64,000 nt of DNA, taken from positions 20,755,361 through 20,819,360 of the forward strand of contig NC_067120.1 in the NCBI RefSeq assembly GCF_021347895.1, given 5' to 3'. The DNA is from Acanthochromis polyacanthus (taxonomy: Eukaryota; Chordata; Actinopteri; Pomacentridae). The position numbers and the translations under genes were made by a program. Shown piece by piece: positions 27,301 to 64,000 of the stretch. The notes under the pieces were generated by a model, which had not been told where the DNA came from, did not search any database, and was given only the letters and a program-made list of their open reading frames with translations. The first letter of the stretch is position 1. Every line of letters begins with the position of its first letter.

Positions 27301-30300
27301 GTCATCTTCACAGTGGTCTGCTCTGGCCTATGTGTTGCTGACCTCAATGGAAGAGTTGGATGAGTTTGACTTGAGGAAATATTCAAGATCAGAAGAGGGT
27401 TTCCTGAAGCTGTTGTCAGTGATTAAAGAATCCAGAGTTGCCTTGTAAGTAAAGAGGACTTTTATTCTATTGTAACCCTTAACCAAACATCCTTTTTACA
27501 CTCACATCTAACGTTACATCATACAGGGATGTCAGATTATTGTACATGTGACTGGCATTGCATCTCAAAATATAAACACAATGAATCCATGAATGAGGCG
27601 ATTATAAGAGCTGGTGTTTTTCAAATATAAAACCACCATTCCTGATCATTTCTAAATCATTTGATCAAATTCATCAAAAACTATTGTGAGGGCTTCAGAT
27701 GTGATTGGTGAGGGCTTTATTTCTCAGTTGTTCTTATATGTCAAGACTAATAATTTCACAAACAACTCTATCATATTCGATTTTGATTTTGGCAGGCTCA
27801 AAGAATGCAACCTCACGGAGAAATGCTGCGATGCGCTTGCAGCAGTTCTGAGCAGCTCATGTGTGAAAGAAGTGGACCTCAGTAATAATGACCTGCAAGA
27901 CTCTGGAGTAAAATTGCTGTCTGCTGGACTGGCGAGTCCAACATGCCATCTGGAGAAACTGAGGTTAGTGCAGGGTTTCCTCCAGGATTTTTTTAAACTG
28001 TGGGGGAGGTCTGCCCAAGTGGAAGACGGGGGTGGGGTGGGGGGGTGGGGGGTGGGGGTGACGACGACGACACATTTTGAAATGTGAAATTATGACTATT
28101 TCAAACTGAATGTTTTTCTAAATACATTATTTATTATCAGGTTTCCAGTACATTAATTGAAAATAATAACTGAAAAGACTATCTTGCAGTAACAACAAAC
28201 ACAACGACAAATTAAAGCAGCATCTAGAAGAGGCGTCAATCTGCCTGTGCCACAGAGCTTGTGCCTTTGCTTTATCCTAGTGCTGTGGCAACAACAGTAA
28301 ACAAAGAGGCAAAAAGTAAAAGGCTGTAGCAAAACTATATACAACTGTGCCCTTCTGTCTCCTGTGAGACTTTTTTAACATTTGAAACTGCATCTGCAAC
28401 TGCACTGTCTATCTAATGGCACAGTTTGCAGCCTGGCTCAGAGCACTTCATTTTCTGGGGCTTTTTGAAGAAGAGCTCTAAGGCTCTTTGATAAGGGAAG
28501 TCCTTAAGAGCTGGTCCGTTGATGCTGAGGAGCATGCACGCTGCCAGATGATCCCCCTGCAGCATATTCCTGAGATCCGTCTTCACCTACACATAAAAAC
28601 AATTAAAAGTGAGTGGGGTGTAGAAAATTGAGAGAAACCAAACCATCTCTGACTTAAAGTTTACTAATAACCAAATGTCTGACCCTGTTCATTGTAGAGA
28701 AATCTCTCTCACAGTTGACGGATGATATGGGCAATGTCAACGCAATGGCCGCTAGCTGGCTCAAGGACGGATAGAGCTGTCCCCATTCGTCGTTTTGTTT
28801 TTTCCTCCCTCTCTCCTTCGCTGCTGCTCTCTGCTGCCTCACCATGCTCAACCTCCTTCTCTGCCTCTCCTCTTTTCTCTCCTCCACTCACCTCCTGCAC
28901 TACTTCTACCTGCGCTCTTATCTAATATAATATTGGGAAATGTTAAATTTGTTCACATCATCACCAATAACATGCAGGTAATGTTAGGAATATTTAAATG
29001 TTGCACTTATCATGGTACACATCATTATAATTTCTATTGACTTGAGGGAATTACATCACAACAAAAGTCTCAAGAACATTGAGCTTCTATGTAAGATTAC
29101 CTGAGTCTCTTCCTCTGGAACCTTTCTCTTCTTGAGAAAATAGTTTAATATACTCATCTGAAAATGTGACCAGAAAAGAGTCAAGGCAGAAAATTACCTG
29201 GGCATGACCTAAGCTAACGTTATGTCGTGCTGTTCAAGACGTCTATCTGAAACGTAACGGGTTTCCTCTATCAACAGAAAATTTAATTTTACAGTTAAAA
29301 AATAATCTACAACAAAATATTATCTCTCTACTGTATAACCAAAGACTCGACATGCTTTATTAGGCCTAGATTAATCTCTCTTTAACAAGTGTCAATGGTA
29401 CAAAAATAAAATAAAAATATGAATCTCTCTGAAATAATGATAATGCGTATCCTGTATTAAACAATGAATAACACATTTATCACGACTCAGGATTTTTTCT
29501 GTAGCCTAATCCATCTATATTTCGTTTTCACTGGTTTGAAAAAAACTGTATCAAATACAACCTCGTTTAGGTACCTTTCTTTCACCCTTTTCTCTCCCTC
29601 CCCGTCGGACTGTTGTCTCTACTCTCTTCGCATTTCACGCGCAGCAGTGACTCCGGTGTTCCTGTGTTGGTTTTTCAAAATAAGGGTAGGGTATTTGCAG
29701 CGTAGCCTCACATTTCACAAAAAACACCACGTTTTGTGCCGAAATCACATTTAATACAATAATCGTCATTAATATATAAACATAAAACAACATAAAAACA
29801 AGATAAAAAAAAACATTATTCTGAAGGTGTGGCGGCTTTTATTTTGCCATGGCGGTGCGCCACAATCAATTACATGTAGAGGAAACCCTGTAGTGAAAAT
29901 GTGTTGATGCAGGCCGTCTGTGAAAATTCATTAAAGCAAAGCTGAAACAAAACTTGGTTTTGAGCAATAAAGATTGTATTCTGGTCCTCTGACTTGCAAT
30001 AAATTTGCTCACAATTTCAGGCTCCCTTTTTGTGGAATCACAGAGATTGGCTGTGGCTTTTTGGCTGAAGCTCTGCGGGCCAATCCCTCCCACATGAAGG
30101 AACTGGATCTGAGTTATAATCATCCAGGGCAAGTGGGGATGGAGCTGCTGTCCTCTGTACAGAAGGACAATGAACACCTCACTGTCAGGTATTACTTTAC
30201 ATCAAATGTCACAAGAGGTTTTTGGTTTTGTTAAGGAACAAAAATTAGAACATGTTTGACACAGATTTTCTCCTCTCTTCGATTTTTTTTTAGGTTGAAC

Positions 30301-32228
30301 AACAATGAGGAATGCTACCTGAAGTCATCTCTAAAGAAATGTAACCTTTGCATCTGCAAACATACAACACAGACAGTCGAGCTGTTGAATATCTGCATAC
30401 AGTGCCTATAAAGTAGCAGAAAGTATTAGTATGCTATAACACCCTCTTGGAAGTTTTCAAAAATAAATCAGTCTTTTTAGTTTGGTGTTTAAGACAAGGA
30501 CTAGAAAATAAACCTTTCATGCTGAAATGGCAAAAATCTTTACAAAATAATGGACATTAATATAAAATATAAAATAAGTGATTGCATAAGTTTTACCCCT
30601 TTTGAAGTGGTTCATCCAGTTGGTGCTAGATGTCACACAGTTTGTAAAATGGAGATCCTCTTAGTGCAGTAAATGTGTCACAGTGAATGTAGTACAGACT
30701 GGTGAATCAGCACAACTGGTTATAGCTACACTATGAAAACAAAATGCTGAAATCTCCTGATAGCAGGTCAGGTCATTCTCAAAAACTGAGAAAGAGACCA
30801 GTGATGGAGGGAAGTCCTTCAAAGGAGTTGCAAGCTTCATCAGCTGAGATGGGATAGACTGTTTACAACTGTTGCCTTGGTTCTTCACCTGTCAATGCTT
30901 TATGGGAGAGTGACAAACAGGAAGCCACTATTTAAAAAACACTTTTAGTAATCTTGACTGGAGTTTGACAGAAGGCACATGGAATCAACTAGAAGAAGGT
31001 TCTTTGGTGCAATGAGACCAAGCAGTAGCTTTTTGGTCATCACACTAGACGCTATGTTAGGTCGACACCAACCACTGCATATCATCGCAAACACACCATC
31101 CTCCCTGTGAAGCATGGTGGTGGCAGCATCAGGATGTGGGGAGGCTTCTCGAGAGCAGGCTCTGAAAGGCTTGTAAAGGTAGAGGGTAAAATGAAGGATG
31201 GCTTAGATAGAGTACAATCACTTATTTTAAGGTTAATTTTTAAAAATGAACTAACAGAGAAATCTGAACTAACAGAGAAATCTGTTTGACCGTGGTTCAA
31301 CGTTGAGGAGAAATAAAAGGCAAAAACTTCCAAAGGAGGCGAACACTTTACATAAGCACTGTATTTGTGAGCAGAAGGTTTTATCCACTTGAGACCACGT
31401 ATACTGTGGCAGTCTTGAATTTTCAGTGACTTTTCCAACTCTTATTTTTCGATGATGCAAAGGTTGACACACATGCATCTTTGTCACAAAGGAAGTCACA
31501 AAGTCCATCATAAAAAAAATTAAGAGTTGTGGGAGTCCCTGGAAACTTGAGACTGCCATGACCCACGTGGATTTTACAAGTGTATGTGAACTTTTGTTTC
31601 CGATAGCATATGAGCACGACTGAAAATATCTTGAAAAACTGTATTTTTATGCCTTCAATGTGCTTTTCTGTCATTGTGTCCAGATGCATGCAAGTTGACT
31701 ATGGATCTGAATACAGCCCATTCACACCTGCGGTTCTCTGAAGACAACAAGAAAATGACACATATGGAAGCTGCTCAGCCATACCCCGACAACCCAGACA
31801 GATTTACAGACTGGGGCCAGGTGCTTTGTGCAGAGGGTCTGTGCGATCGTTGCTACTGGGAAGTAGAGTGGACTGGGGAACGGACTGGCATAGGAGTAGC
31901 GTACAAAGGAATCAGCAGGAAAGCGACAGGTAACGAATGTGTCCTTGGCTACAATGATCAGTCCTGGAGTCTGCGATACTGCAATGGAAAATACACCGCC
32001 TGGTACAATAGGAATGATGCACCCATATCTGTCCCCTACTTCAACTCCAAAAGGGTTGGAGTGTTCTTGGACTGGTCAGCCGGCACTCTTTCTTTCTATG
32101 CAGTATCAGCACCCACCATGACTCACCTGCACACTTTCCACACTGAATTCTCTGAGCCGCTGTATCCAGGCTTCAGGCTGGGGAATGTACATTCTACATT
32201 AACTCTGTGCCAGGCAGAAACACCTTAA
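21309..32228 (+). CDS. NLRC3-like NOD-like receptor (FISNA-NACHT-LRR-B30.2), nine exons
   Basis: Exons: 21309-21433, 21699-21806, 24239-24293, 24432-24660, 25629-27444, 27796-27963, 30021-30188, 30294-30340, 31684-32228. All borders keep phase; total 3261 bases, 1086 residues plus TAA. Order: two small exons with the fish NLR motif SLRSDASM / SIKRDSSM; a short death-fold-like segment ending [20 protein letters not shown] (about 175-250); NACHT with Walker A GISGIGKT (271-278) and Walker B LIFDGLDE (344-351); two LRR exons of 168 bases each; a PRY-SPRY (B30.2) domain from about 906. Such proteins are cytosolic sensors of the large fish-specific NLR group. Only two LRR exons, few for the group, and one intron between them carries a hAT. 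Acceptor of exon 3 is CAAG rather than CAG. The start is the first ATG giving the usual N-terminus; a longer first exon is possible. Confidence 0.85.
22121..22167. repeat. Perfect 22-bp hairpin in an NLR intron
   Basis: ATACTTGGCCTGTAAGTGAA at the start of the left arm pairs perfectly with the right arm (22146-22167) across a 3-base loop. It contains a TAAGTG/CACTTA core. Next to a degenerate Tc1 copy. Confidence 0.85.
22217..23410 (+). pseudogene. Heavily decayed Tc1-type transposon
   Basis: A + strand transposase can be followed through many stops and frameshifts: [74 protein letters not shown] (first Asp), WSGPGSVM region, then [15 protein letters not shown]. The part with the second Asp is deleted. 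Weak inverted ends CACTGTCTGCCCAAAAAA and the mirror of GACTTTTTTTGGATGGGTG. Inside NLR intron 2. One of the oldest Tc1 copies here. Confidence 0.75.
24903..25024 (+). repeat. LINE 3' tail fragment, forward
   Basis: GGCGACCTGTCCAGGGTGTC, then AGCTGGATAGGCTCCAGCGC, ending GAGGATGGATAG: the familiar 3' end of a teleost LINE, with a GGAT-type tail. In NLR intron 4. Confidence 0.7.
25062..25412 (-). repeat. LINE 3' tail fragment, reverse
   Basis: Begins CATCCATCCATCCATTCATT and continues with GCTGGAGCCTATTCCTGC, CACCCTGGACAGGTCACCAG, GGGAGAACATGCAAACTCCA: the same LINE 3' region in opposite orientation, longer than the forward copy. About 40 bases away from it, making an inverted pair. Confidence 0.75.
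25629..27444 (+). CDS. FISNA-NACHT exon of the NLR gene
   Basis: A 1816-base exon without stops, as usual in this gene family. It begins [20 protein letters not shown] (FISNA), then [28 protein letters not shown] (P-loop), [15 protein letters not shown] (Walker B and acidic residues), [18 protein letters not shown] (sensor region), and winged-helix parts such as [17 protein letters not shown]. All ATPase motifs look intact. Donor GTAAGT at 27445. Confidence 0.93.
27796..27963 (+). CDS. LRR exon 1 of the NLR gene
   Basis: Reads [38 protein letters not shown] and HLEKLR, the ribonuclease-inhibitor type repeat pair of fish NLRs. Ends with a GTTAGT donor; a hAT element starts seven bases into the intron. 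Confidence 0.88.
27971..29890 (-). mobile_element. hAT-type transposon in the intron between the two LRR exons
   Basis: Ends CAGGGTTTCCTCCAGGA and, at the right, the mirror of CAGGGTTTCCTCTACATG; TAGTG lies outside both ends. It starts seven bases after the splice donor of LRR exon 1. Carries a decayed - strand hAT transposase C-terminus. Confidence 0.8.
28445..28887 (-). pseudogene. hAT transposase C-terminal dimerisation domain, with an intron
   Basis: Reads [31 protein letters not shown], then an apparent 98-base intron (28587-28684, GT-AG), then [20 protein letters not shown] and [18 protein letters not shown]. This is the hAT family C-terminal dimerisation domain. The preceding catalytic domain was not found, so it is a relic. 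Confidence 0.75.
30021..30188 (+). CDS. LRR exon 2 of the NLR gene
   Basis: Reads [39 protein letters not shown] and NEHLTVR. Same 168-base length and phase as the previous LRR exon. The second repeat has drifted (QVGMELLSS for DSGVKLLSD). Confidence 0.85.
30398..31363 (+). mobile_element. Internally deleted Tc1-type element
   Basis: Ends TACAGTGCCTATAAAGTAG and the mirror TACAGTGCTTATGTAAAGTG, each at TA. The middle keeps scraps of a transposase on + (ARRFFGAM-like, then [16 protein letters not shown], stop, [12 protein letters not shown] in another frame). Heavily deleted. Lies in the last NLR intron. Confidence 0.75.
31684..32228 (+). CDS. B30.2 (PRY-SPRY) terminal exon of the NLR gene
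   Basis: PRY part [24 protein letters not shown] part with [55 protein letters not shown] and LYPGFRLGN, ending [10 protein letters not shown] and TAA. These are the standard core motifs. B30.2 is thought to be the ligand or partner-binding face in fish NLRs and TRIMs. Confidence 0.93.
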
Positions 32229-33170
32229 AGGCCCATGTTCAGAGTATATGTTGATGGAAAAATGTACATAGAAACAAATCAAAGCTGAAAAACGAGACAG
32301 TTCTGTCAACAATACAAGGAACATTTAAGAGATTTCAGATGGCCTTGTGTTTACTTTTGATCTCTAAATCAGTTGCAGAGAGTGTGCTGTGTGTATATTT
32401 TGTGTAAAATCTGTTACTCTGAAAGGCCTTTGCTCCGTATGCAGCACGAGACATCACCTATCTTAAAGTTTCCACTTAGCTATCACTGTTCCTATGTACT
32501 GAACGCTCCTCTGGGGTATCCAAGCTTCTCATCCAGTCCTTATCCAAAGGAAGGCAATTCCAGCTGCTTGAATCTGCAGTCTCATTGTTTCATCACTGCC
32601 TAGAAGCCGTTGATCAGAGGTGTACAGAGACGTCATTAGCAGCATCTCCAACGCAAGTGTGCCCTGGAGATACTGTAGATTAAACCTCCTACCATGGATG
32701 CATCTGCAGTAGTGACGCCTGCTCAGAAACGTTAAGCAGTATGATCTTGATATTTCAAATTCACCTTGAATATTGTGTAATCTTCCTGGACAGAAAAGAC
32801 CAATATACAAAGATGAAGCAACACACAACAACATTAAGTACAGTCGAATGCTGATATGCCTTTAAAGGAAAATCATTGGACTTTCCTGTTAGTAAATGCT
32901 TTGCTTTATTCAACTTATGACTGAGGAAAATGGATTTGTCTGAGTGCATAGCCTAAGATAATCATGTATTGTAATATTAAAATACAACAGACCAAACAAG
33001 GAAACTGTGGATTTTTCAGTCGTTAAGTTTATTTTATGTAATGACTTCACTTTTTTTGTGTGCTTAAACTGTTACATATTTTAATGCATTCGAGTTGATT
33101 GACAGGACCGTGATCATTGAGTGACAGTGTTGACAGAAGCGTGTCAAGCCAAACAATGTAATAAATAAAC
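32229..33170 (+). other. Probable 3' UTR of the NLR gene
   Basis: No gene on either strand. Overlapping AATAAA signals at 33160-33169 could end the transcript. Attribution to the NLR gene is inference from position. Confidence 0.4.
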
Positions 33171-33599
33171 GATTCATGTCGAAACATTCCCACCGCAATG
33201 CTAACACGCTGGAATCGGATTTCATTCCCCTTTTTGAAAACTGCAGAGCAGGTAACTGCAGATAAAAGAAGCAACTCACTCGTGTTATAAATTAGCGCTC
33301 AATTGTACAATGTAAGTGCAGAAGCAAGAAAACTATATACTATTTAAAACTATGAATTAAAAAACTCTTTGCGAAATGTGTCTTCCTGTCAGTCATACAA
33401 AAAGGGATCTGTTACAAGTGAATCAGTTAGTTGGCAGAAAAATGCTTCCTTCCCTCTTTTTTACTTTGCCTTCACAAAGAATCTCTTCAGTTTTGTGCTG
33501 GTCGATCCTGTGGGTCAGTGCTCTGCAGCAGCTTTGGCTGAAAGGAAGAAAACAGTAATGAGACCAGTAGTTGTTACTGCTGTCATGTTATAACACAGA

Positions 33600-34090
33600 C
33601 AGGTGACAAATTAAAGGAAAAACTAACACTGATAAGGTGTAGGCCACTGCTTGCTATCAGAACAGCTTCAATGCAGCTTAGCATTGATTCTCCAAGTCTC
33701 TGGAACTCTACTGGAAGAATGGTGTTCATTCTTCCAGTAGATATTCTCCCATAGGTCTCGCGGAGGTGTTCTGCTGGGTTGAAATCTGGTGACTGTGAAG
33801 GTCACAGCATATGATTCACATTCTCTTCCTCAAAGCATTCAGTGGACCTTGTCTCCTCTGGATGGAGACATTGTCATCCTGATGAGAACACTCCCATTGG
33901 GATAGAAATGTTCCATCATCAGATGAAGGCGATCGCTCAGAACTACTTTCTATGGCTTTACAGTGACCCTTTCCTCTAAACGGGGCAAATGGAACTAAAC
34001 CAGACCAGCAAAATGCCCCCATAGCATAACAGAAACATCGGATCCCCTCACTGTAGGAGTCAAGGATTCAGGATTTTCCTTTGATTTGTC
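33600..34090 (-). pseudogene. Tc1-type transposase remnant
   Basis: On -, scraps of a Tc1 transposase: FCWSGLVPFAPFRGKGHCKA, LSQWECSHQDDNVSIQRR (QDDN with the second Asp), then SARPMGEYLLEE. The reading is frameshifted and stopped, and lacks both ends. A 14-base inverted repeat (33708-33721 / 33727-33740, CTACTGGAAGAATG) has formed at its edge. Confidence 0.65.
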
Positions 34091-36065
34091 ACCAGTCTGT
34101 AAGCACAAATAAGGCATGTTTAATTTGCATTGGTAGTACTTGTGCAAATTAAACATATTTGTGCAAGAATCTATCCCAACAGGTTACACAAACTGTTTTC
34201 ACATGTTTATTTTACTAAGACAAAAAAATATTTATTATGACAGTTTATTGTTCAAATACTTTGGGGAATCTTAGAAGTGGAATAAATCCTGCATGAACAT
34301 CACTGTAATGTGTAGCATCAATCCAGTAAAAAGTCCAAAAGTGCTCTTCAAATTTTTACAGAGAAAACACACACAACCTGCACCGAAATACCTCCCGCAC
34401 TCAGACAACCACCACATTTCACCAAAACAGCATTTTTAACACCTCAACCACTTGAATCACAACAACAGCTGATAAAGAACCTGAAGCTGGTTTCACAAAG
34501 ACACTGACCACAGCTTAGATCTAACCAACGTCAGTTACATGGAAATTTATTTGTTACACAAAGCTGTTTGCTTTCCCCTGTGTTTATTAGGATGAATTTG
34601 CTCTGAATTGTGTTCAAATTAGAACTTCTCCTAATCCTTCACCTTCTTAAAGAATTTGACAGTGACAAGAATATTTCACTGAGAAAATCCAGTAATGAAT
34701 GTAACCAAAAAAATCTCGCCCACTCTATAAAAAAAAAACTCCCCTTCTTACTGCTCGCTCCATGATACTGTCAGAATAAATGACTTTTTAATTTAAAAAA
34801 AGCTCCATTGCATCCATTTTTTTCATTTGACTGACAGTCAGGAAAGCACAGCTGTAAAATAAATAAATAAATAAATATCATTATTATTCCAAAGTGTTCC
34901 AATAACACTGGATCATGTACCAGTATGCACAAACACAGGACCTGAGCTAAGTGGAAGGCGGACATCATTAATGTTACAAGTCAAAATCTGTGCCGTGTTC
35001 TTCACCTTTTTGTCAGCAGTTGCTCATGAATTTTACCAGAAAGACACAGGTCTGAAATGCGCCTACATGTAATCAAGATGTGACTACAGGTCAGAGAAGG
35101 TCTACACACTTTAAGGCTCCAAATAAATAATCTTTCAAAGCAACTTCTTTGAAAGTAATTGAAGAGCATGCTTTGAAAGAGGTTTAAATGTCTTATTTGG
35201 AAGATGCATAGACCCTGTTGTGATGCTTAGCTTCAAGTTAGCCTGAGGGTCTGGTGCTCAACGGGTTAGCCTGACTTAATTTGGGATTTATTTTTTGATA
35301 TTTTGGTCTAACATTAAAGACTAGTCTAAAACGTCTCTGTGAAACCTGCCCCTAATGCTCTTCAACAAAAACAACACCCAAAACAAAGACACCAGGACTG
35401 TGCACAGATGTTGACACAAATAAGGAAGGTTGGAATAAGTCAGTTATATCGTTTACAGATTTTCAAAGAAAACAAGTAGAAAAGAAGTAAATTACTTTTA
35501 AGGGCTTTGAGACCATTTCATCACCAATGTGTGCACATTCCTGAACCAAACACAACAACATCCACAACATAAGAGGGAGGTCAGGGTGGGTATACCTGGA
35601 CCAGACATGCTCACCGGCTCTCCAGCCACTCAGTCCCTGCACACCAGGGATAACCAGAAACACATGTGGCCAGTCTGACATTGTTTCTGATAAAATCCAC
35701 CACTGTACGACAGCACCACGTGAATTGTGTATGAAATGAGAACATATTTTTGCTTCACATTCGTTATAGTTTTTTAGCGACAACACTTGTATTAAGTGGG
35801 AAAATGGAACTCTTTGTTTTAATATCTTCATTGTGTTTTTGTACTTGATGTCTGAGGATCACAAGACAGTTCTGTAAAGTAAGGACTTTCTGATGGGTCT
35901 TTACAGTGATATGAGGTTGGTTGATGACTGATTTGCACTTCAAGTTAGGATTATTGAAACTGGAGTTACAAGGCTTGGAGAAGGCAGACATAGATACTGC
36001 TGTGTTATGTAAATGAAGGCCTTAATGAAGTGTAGTAATGTAAAAAGTGTGTGTGTGTAACTGAC
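34091..36065. other. 3' side of plekha7, last exon not identified
   Basis: If the last modelled exon is spliced at its GTCAGT donor (36065), a short terminal exon plus the 3' UTR should be here, but I could not recognise it. If it is not spliced, the frame runs on for about 15 codons to a TAA at 36022. Also holds an (AAAT)n run at 34857-34877. Confidence 0.4.
36046..36057. repeat. Short (GT)n after the donor of the last modelled plekha7 exon
   Basis: On the transcribed strand ACACACACAC starts about eight bases after the GTCAGT donor. Confidence 0.85.
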
Positions 36066-61319
<25,254 letters not shown>

Positions 61320-64000
61320 CTATAGGAAGAGAGAAGAGATTTGGTCAGGTGGTGGTTCGAGAAGCACAGAACTCATCTGAGAGATGGTGTGTTAGATGAG
61401 CTTCAGCTTTGGCCAAAAAGACAGGGGCGATATCATGCTGTCCAACAAGAGAAACAACATCAAGCACCAACCAGTACAGAAAGAGCCAATGAAGGGAGCC
61501 ACACAGTAGAAATACAAAGACAATATAATCAGGCAGATACGACCAACATAGCCACAAGGTTTGACCAATGAGAGGAAAGGTAGTTTGGTATGATGGAAAA
61601 TAGAAAATGTGTCAGAATAAAGGAACCCCTAACCCAAACATTTCTCATAATCCTGTCTCGTTTTGTTCTTTTCCCTTCTGCTATTCCCACTTAGAAACTG
61701 ACAACAAATTGGCAAAATAAACAAACAAAAGCGTACAAATATATACAACAGTAAAATGTAAATCATATGTTTTAGAAGGTGCTTGATATGTTATCAAATT
61801 CATATCTTAATATAATACTTGATTAGCATTGATCAGAGTGGTGTGGACAAAGGCAGCTGTCCAAAGAGTCTGACAGGTGTTTGTACTTTGTGATTTAGGG
61901 CTGAGCTTATGACAGACCTATTCAAACTTAACAGATATCGCTTTGCACACACATCAAAAAAGGCCATTAGTGACGAGTGTAAATTCCAGTATGTACTTCA
62001 GCAATCTACATTCAGCACATTGCAGCTCTTACTTTGTACTTTAATGGTGTATTCATGAGTTTTTTTAATATCAATGCATAAAATTACGATGTTTAATGTG
62101 ATCCATGTCATAATTTCAAACAGAAAGGGCACCTGCCTGTGCAACTTCTAATTTTCATTTTAATGGCCTTGAGCTATTTATTTTCCTGTTCTGATCCATG
62201 AACACTCGTTAACCTCATTTCCAGTTGCAGCAGGCCATTGTTTCTAGCAAAAAGTCTCTGATAAACTCAATGTATACTACATAACAAGCATTTAACACAA
62301 AGTCAGCAGCTAGCCCATGAACTTCATGAAGCATTTAGCAGGTCGAGAGTAAGATGTTTCTCCAAAATGTCAGCAGGGACTAGGCCATCACAATAAATAA
62401 CTAAATGAGTTTTTTTTAAATCACTCAATTATCAAGGTCAAGAGAATTTATAACAATATTATTATAGCATCTATTTTCTAAAAAATGGGCAAATGAACTA
62501 CACTTAAAATATCAGTGTAGAGAGAGTCTGTAACCACAGTTAACGTTGCTCCTATGTTCAACTGTCAACCACATAGTTACATATGTCCATTGTTAGGCTA
62601 TTTCTCTTTTTAAACATTACCGTTATCAACAATAATAGCACATCACAGCACCCTGAGGACCATAACAGAGCTAAAAGAAGACCAATAATTGAATGTTTTT
62701 CAATGAGTTGACTAGAAACATGTCTAGGTGTCCAGTAAATAAGCAAGTTTGCCAGCATCTTCACTCTTAACAACTACACTAGGTGATATTATGTCTGTGT
62801 TTTCAGCTTGCTTCACTGCCTCAAGTGGCCACAAAAGTCCATTTATGCAGCTCCCTGAACATTCTCAGTGCCCACAGATTTTTCCATCCTTTCCCAGAAT
62901 ACCTCTTCTTGCACCTCAGAGAACGAATGAGGTGTAGCTAAACGCAAAAGTTAATTCTGTTTTTGTAGGTGGAGACAGCAGTAACACAGTAAGATCAAGC
63001 GAGGAGAAGAGTTTTCTAGCCAAAGCAAAAATGAGTTTTTTCTTTTTGGAAACATGTCTCTGGCTGCACTGCATAGTGAACTACTGAGAAAACCGTCAGT
63101 AAAGAAGTTGGCATCTCTGCCTCTCCTACTATAGATTTATGTGCAGACTGAAGCCTTGGAGGGTGATATCTGGAAGTTCATTGTTTGATAATTCACATAG
63201 CGGGACCATCAAACAACCAAACTAATCTCAAACGGTGTATCAGCAAAAGCTGCTTTTTAATTAATAGTGTCTAACTGTTTTGTAGCCTTAATAAAGATGT
63301 CCTTGTTGTGAATGTGGGGTTATTAGCGCTCCTTTAAAGTGAGCTGCACTCCATTGAGCACAGCTCTATAAATGTCCTACTTTTCCCTTTCCTTCCTTCT
63401 TCCCTTCCTTCCTTTCTTTCTTCAGCGTTTCAGGAGTCGGGACTGGAGGATAAATGAGAGCACCCACTCAACAACAGATGCATGTAAATGAAAAGTAATT
63501 AAACAGTGAATCTCTCCTACCCTAATTCATTCTCTGAATAATGAATGCAGGATAGTAAGTCTGTATGGACTGTTGTAGAGAGATCCACTGTGGGTGCAGC
63601 TCAGTAATTTCTCTGCAATTGCTTTGTTTGGTTTATAATGCGATGAAATAAATGTGATTTCTCAGCAGCTTGGCTTCTTGTCTTCGGCGTGACAGTCAGG
63701 AACACACAAAACATCACTCCCACTTAAGCAGTTTAATGTACACACTGAACACGTTCATGAATAAAACAGACTGTCACCCCTGCTGTTCTAGCCCTGTTAC
63801 GATGAACGCTGAATAAACCCTGGCAAACAGATACAGACATGTACACAAACAACATGATAATTCACCTCCCCTCTCAAAGCACTGCTGTCTGGCTGAAGAA
63901 ACAACTTCATTTTAGTGTCTGCAGCTGAGCATTAATAAAATGGCTTCAAATAAAATTCCCTTACTCACCATGTTAGTGCTTATTTTAAGATCTGGGAGCC
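61320..64000. other. plekha7 intron upstream of the PH exon
   Basis: The preceding PH exon (expected to end with an ISRK-SFK-like motif) is not visible, so this intron is longer than 2.68 kb. Contains a CTTC/CCTT pyrimidine run at 63386-63423. A GTGAGT after ATG near 63970 on - is not linked to a PH-like frame. Confidence 0.55.
63386..63423. repeat. (CCTT)n pyrimidine tract
   Basis: Imperfect CCTT/CTTT repeat seen directly. Confidence 0.8.

Noticed and set aside
31107..31289. Short + frame [14 protein letters not shown] as a gene
   Set aside because: Fragment of a deleted Tc1 transposase.
35463..35831. 122-codon - frame as the missing plekha7 terminal exon
   Set aside because: No similarity to the C-terminus and no convincing acceptor in the needed phase.
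63900..63972. Possible plekha7 exon ending in ATG/GTGAGT on -
   Set aside because: The open frame does not match the expected PH domain sequence before the 61319 exon.

Overview
This window looks like nuclear DNA of a ray-finned (teleost) fish. It holds spliced genes with GT-AG introns, many CA/TG microsatellites, at least seven Tc1-type transposons, hAT and TTAA-flanked miniature elements, an L2-type LINE, tRNA-derived SINE pieces and a fish-type NLR gene with FISNA, NACHT, LRR and B30.2 parts. No prokaryotic operons, CRISPR array, rRNA gene or genuine tRNA gene was seen.

Three host genes can be modelled. (1) At the left, on +, are the last four exons (1589-6278) of the small acidic protein gene (SMAP, human C11orf58). 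(2) In the middle, on +, is a complete nine-exon NLRC3-like immune receptor gene (21309-32228); every exon joins in phase and the model gives about 1086 residues. (3) At the right, on -, are 18 exons (61319 down to 36066) of plekha7, running from the C-terminal part of the PH domain to near the C-terminus. The WW domains and the first part of the PH domain lie beyond 64000. From memory, SMAP/C11orf58 and PLEKHA7 are neighbours, tail to tail, on human chromosome 11p15. The outer pair therefore looks like ancient synteny, with the NLR gene placed between them.

Layout: 1-6640 SMAP, whose last intron carries a hAT-like element with a CGGBP1-like zinc finger, a 0.3 kb repeat and a decayed Tc1; 6880-20830 a dense nest of transposons and two tandem satellites; 21300-33170 the NLR gene, with a degenerate Tc1, LINE tails, a hAT and another Tc1 remnant in its introns; 33600-34090 a Tc1 scrap; 36066-64000 plekha7, with an apparently intact Tc1 transposon in its last modelled intron and a roughly 0.6 kb repeat family scattered through other introns.

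The insertions can be ordered by nesting. A 0.3 kb repeat sits in a Tc1 arm, a helicase-bearing element sits in a satellite with a 9-bp target duplication, a hAT-type element has an 8-bp duplication, and a two-level nest lies inside an L2 element. I found no clearly new multi-gene system. The items most worth following are the helicase-fragment element, the CGGBP1-like hAT element, the intact Tc1, the NLR between two ancient neighbours, and CA/TG repeats pressed against plekha7 splice sites.
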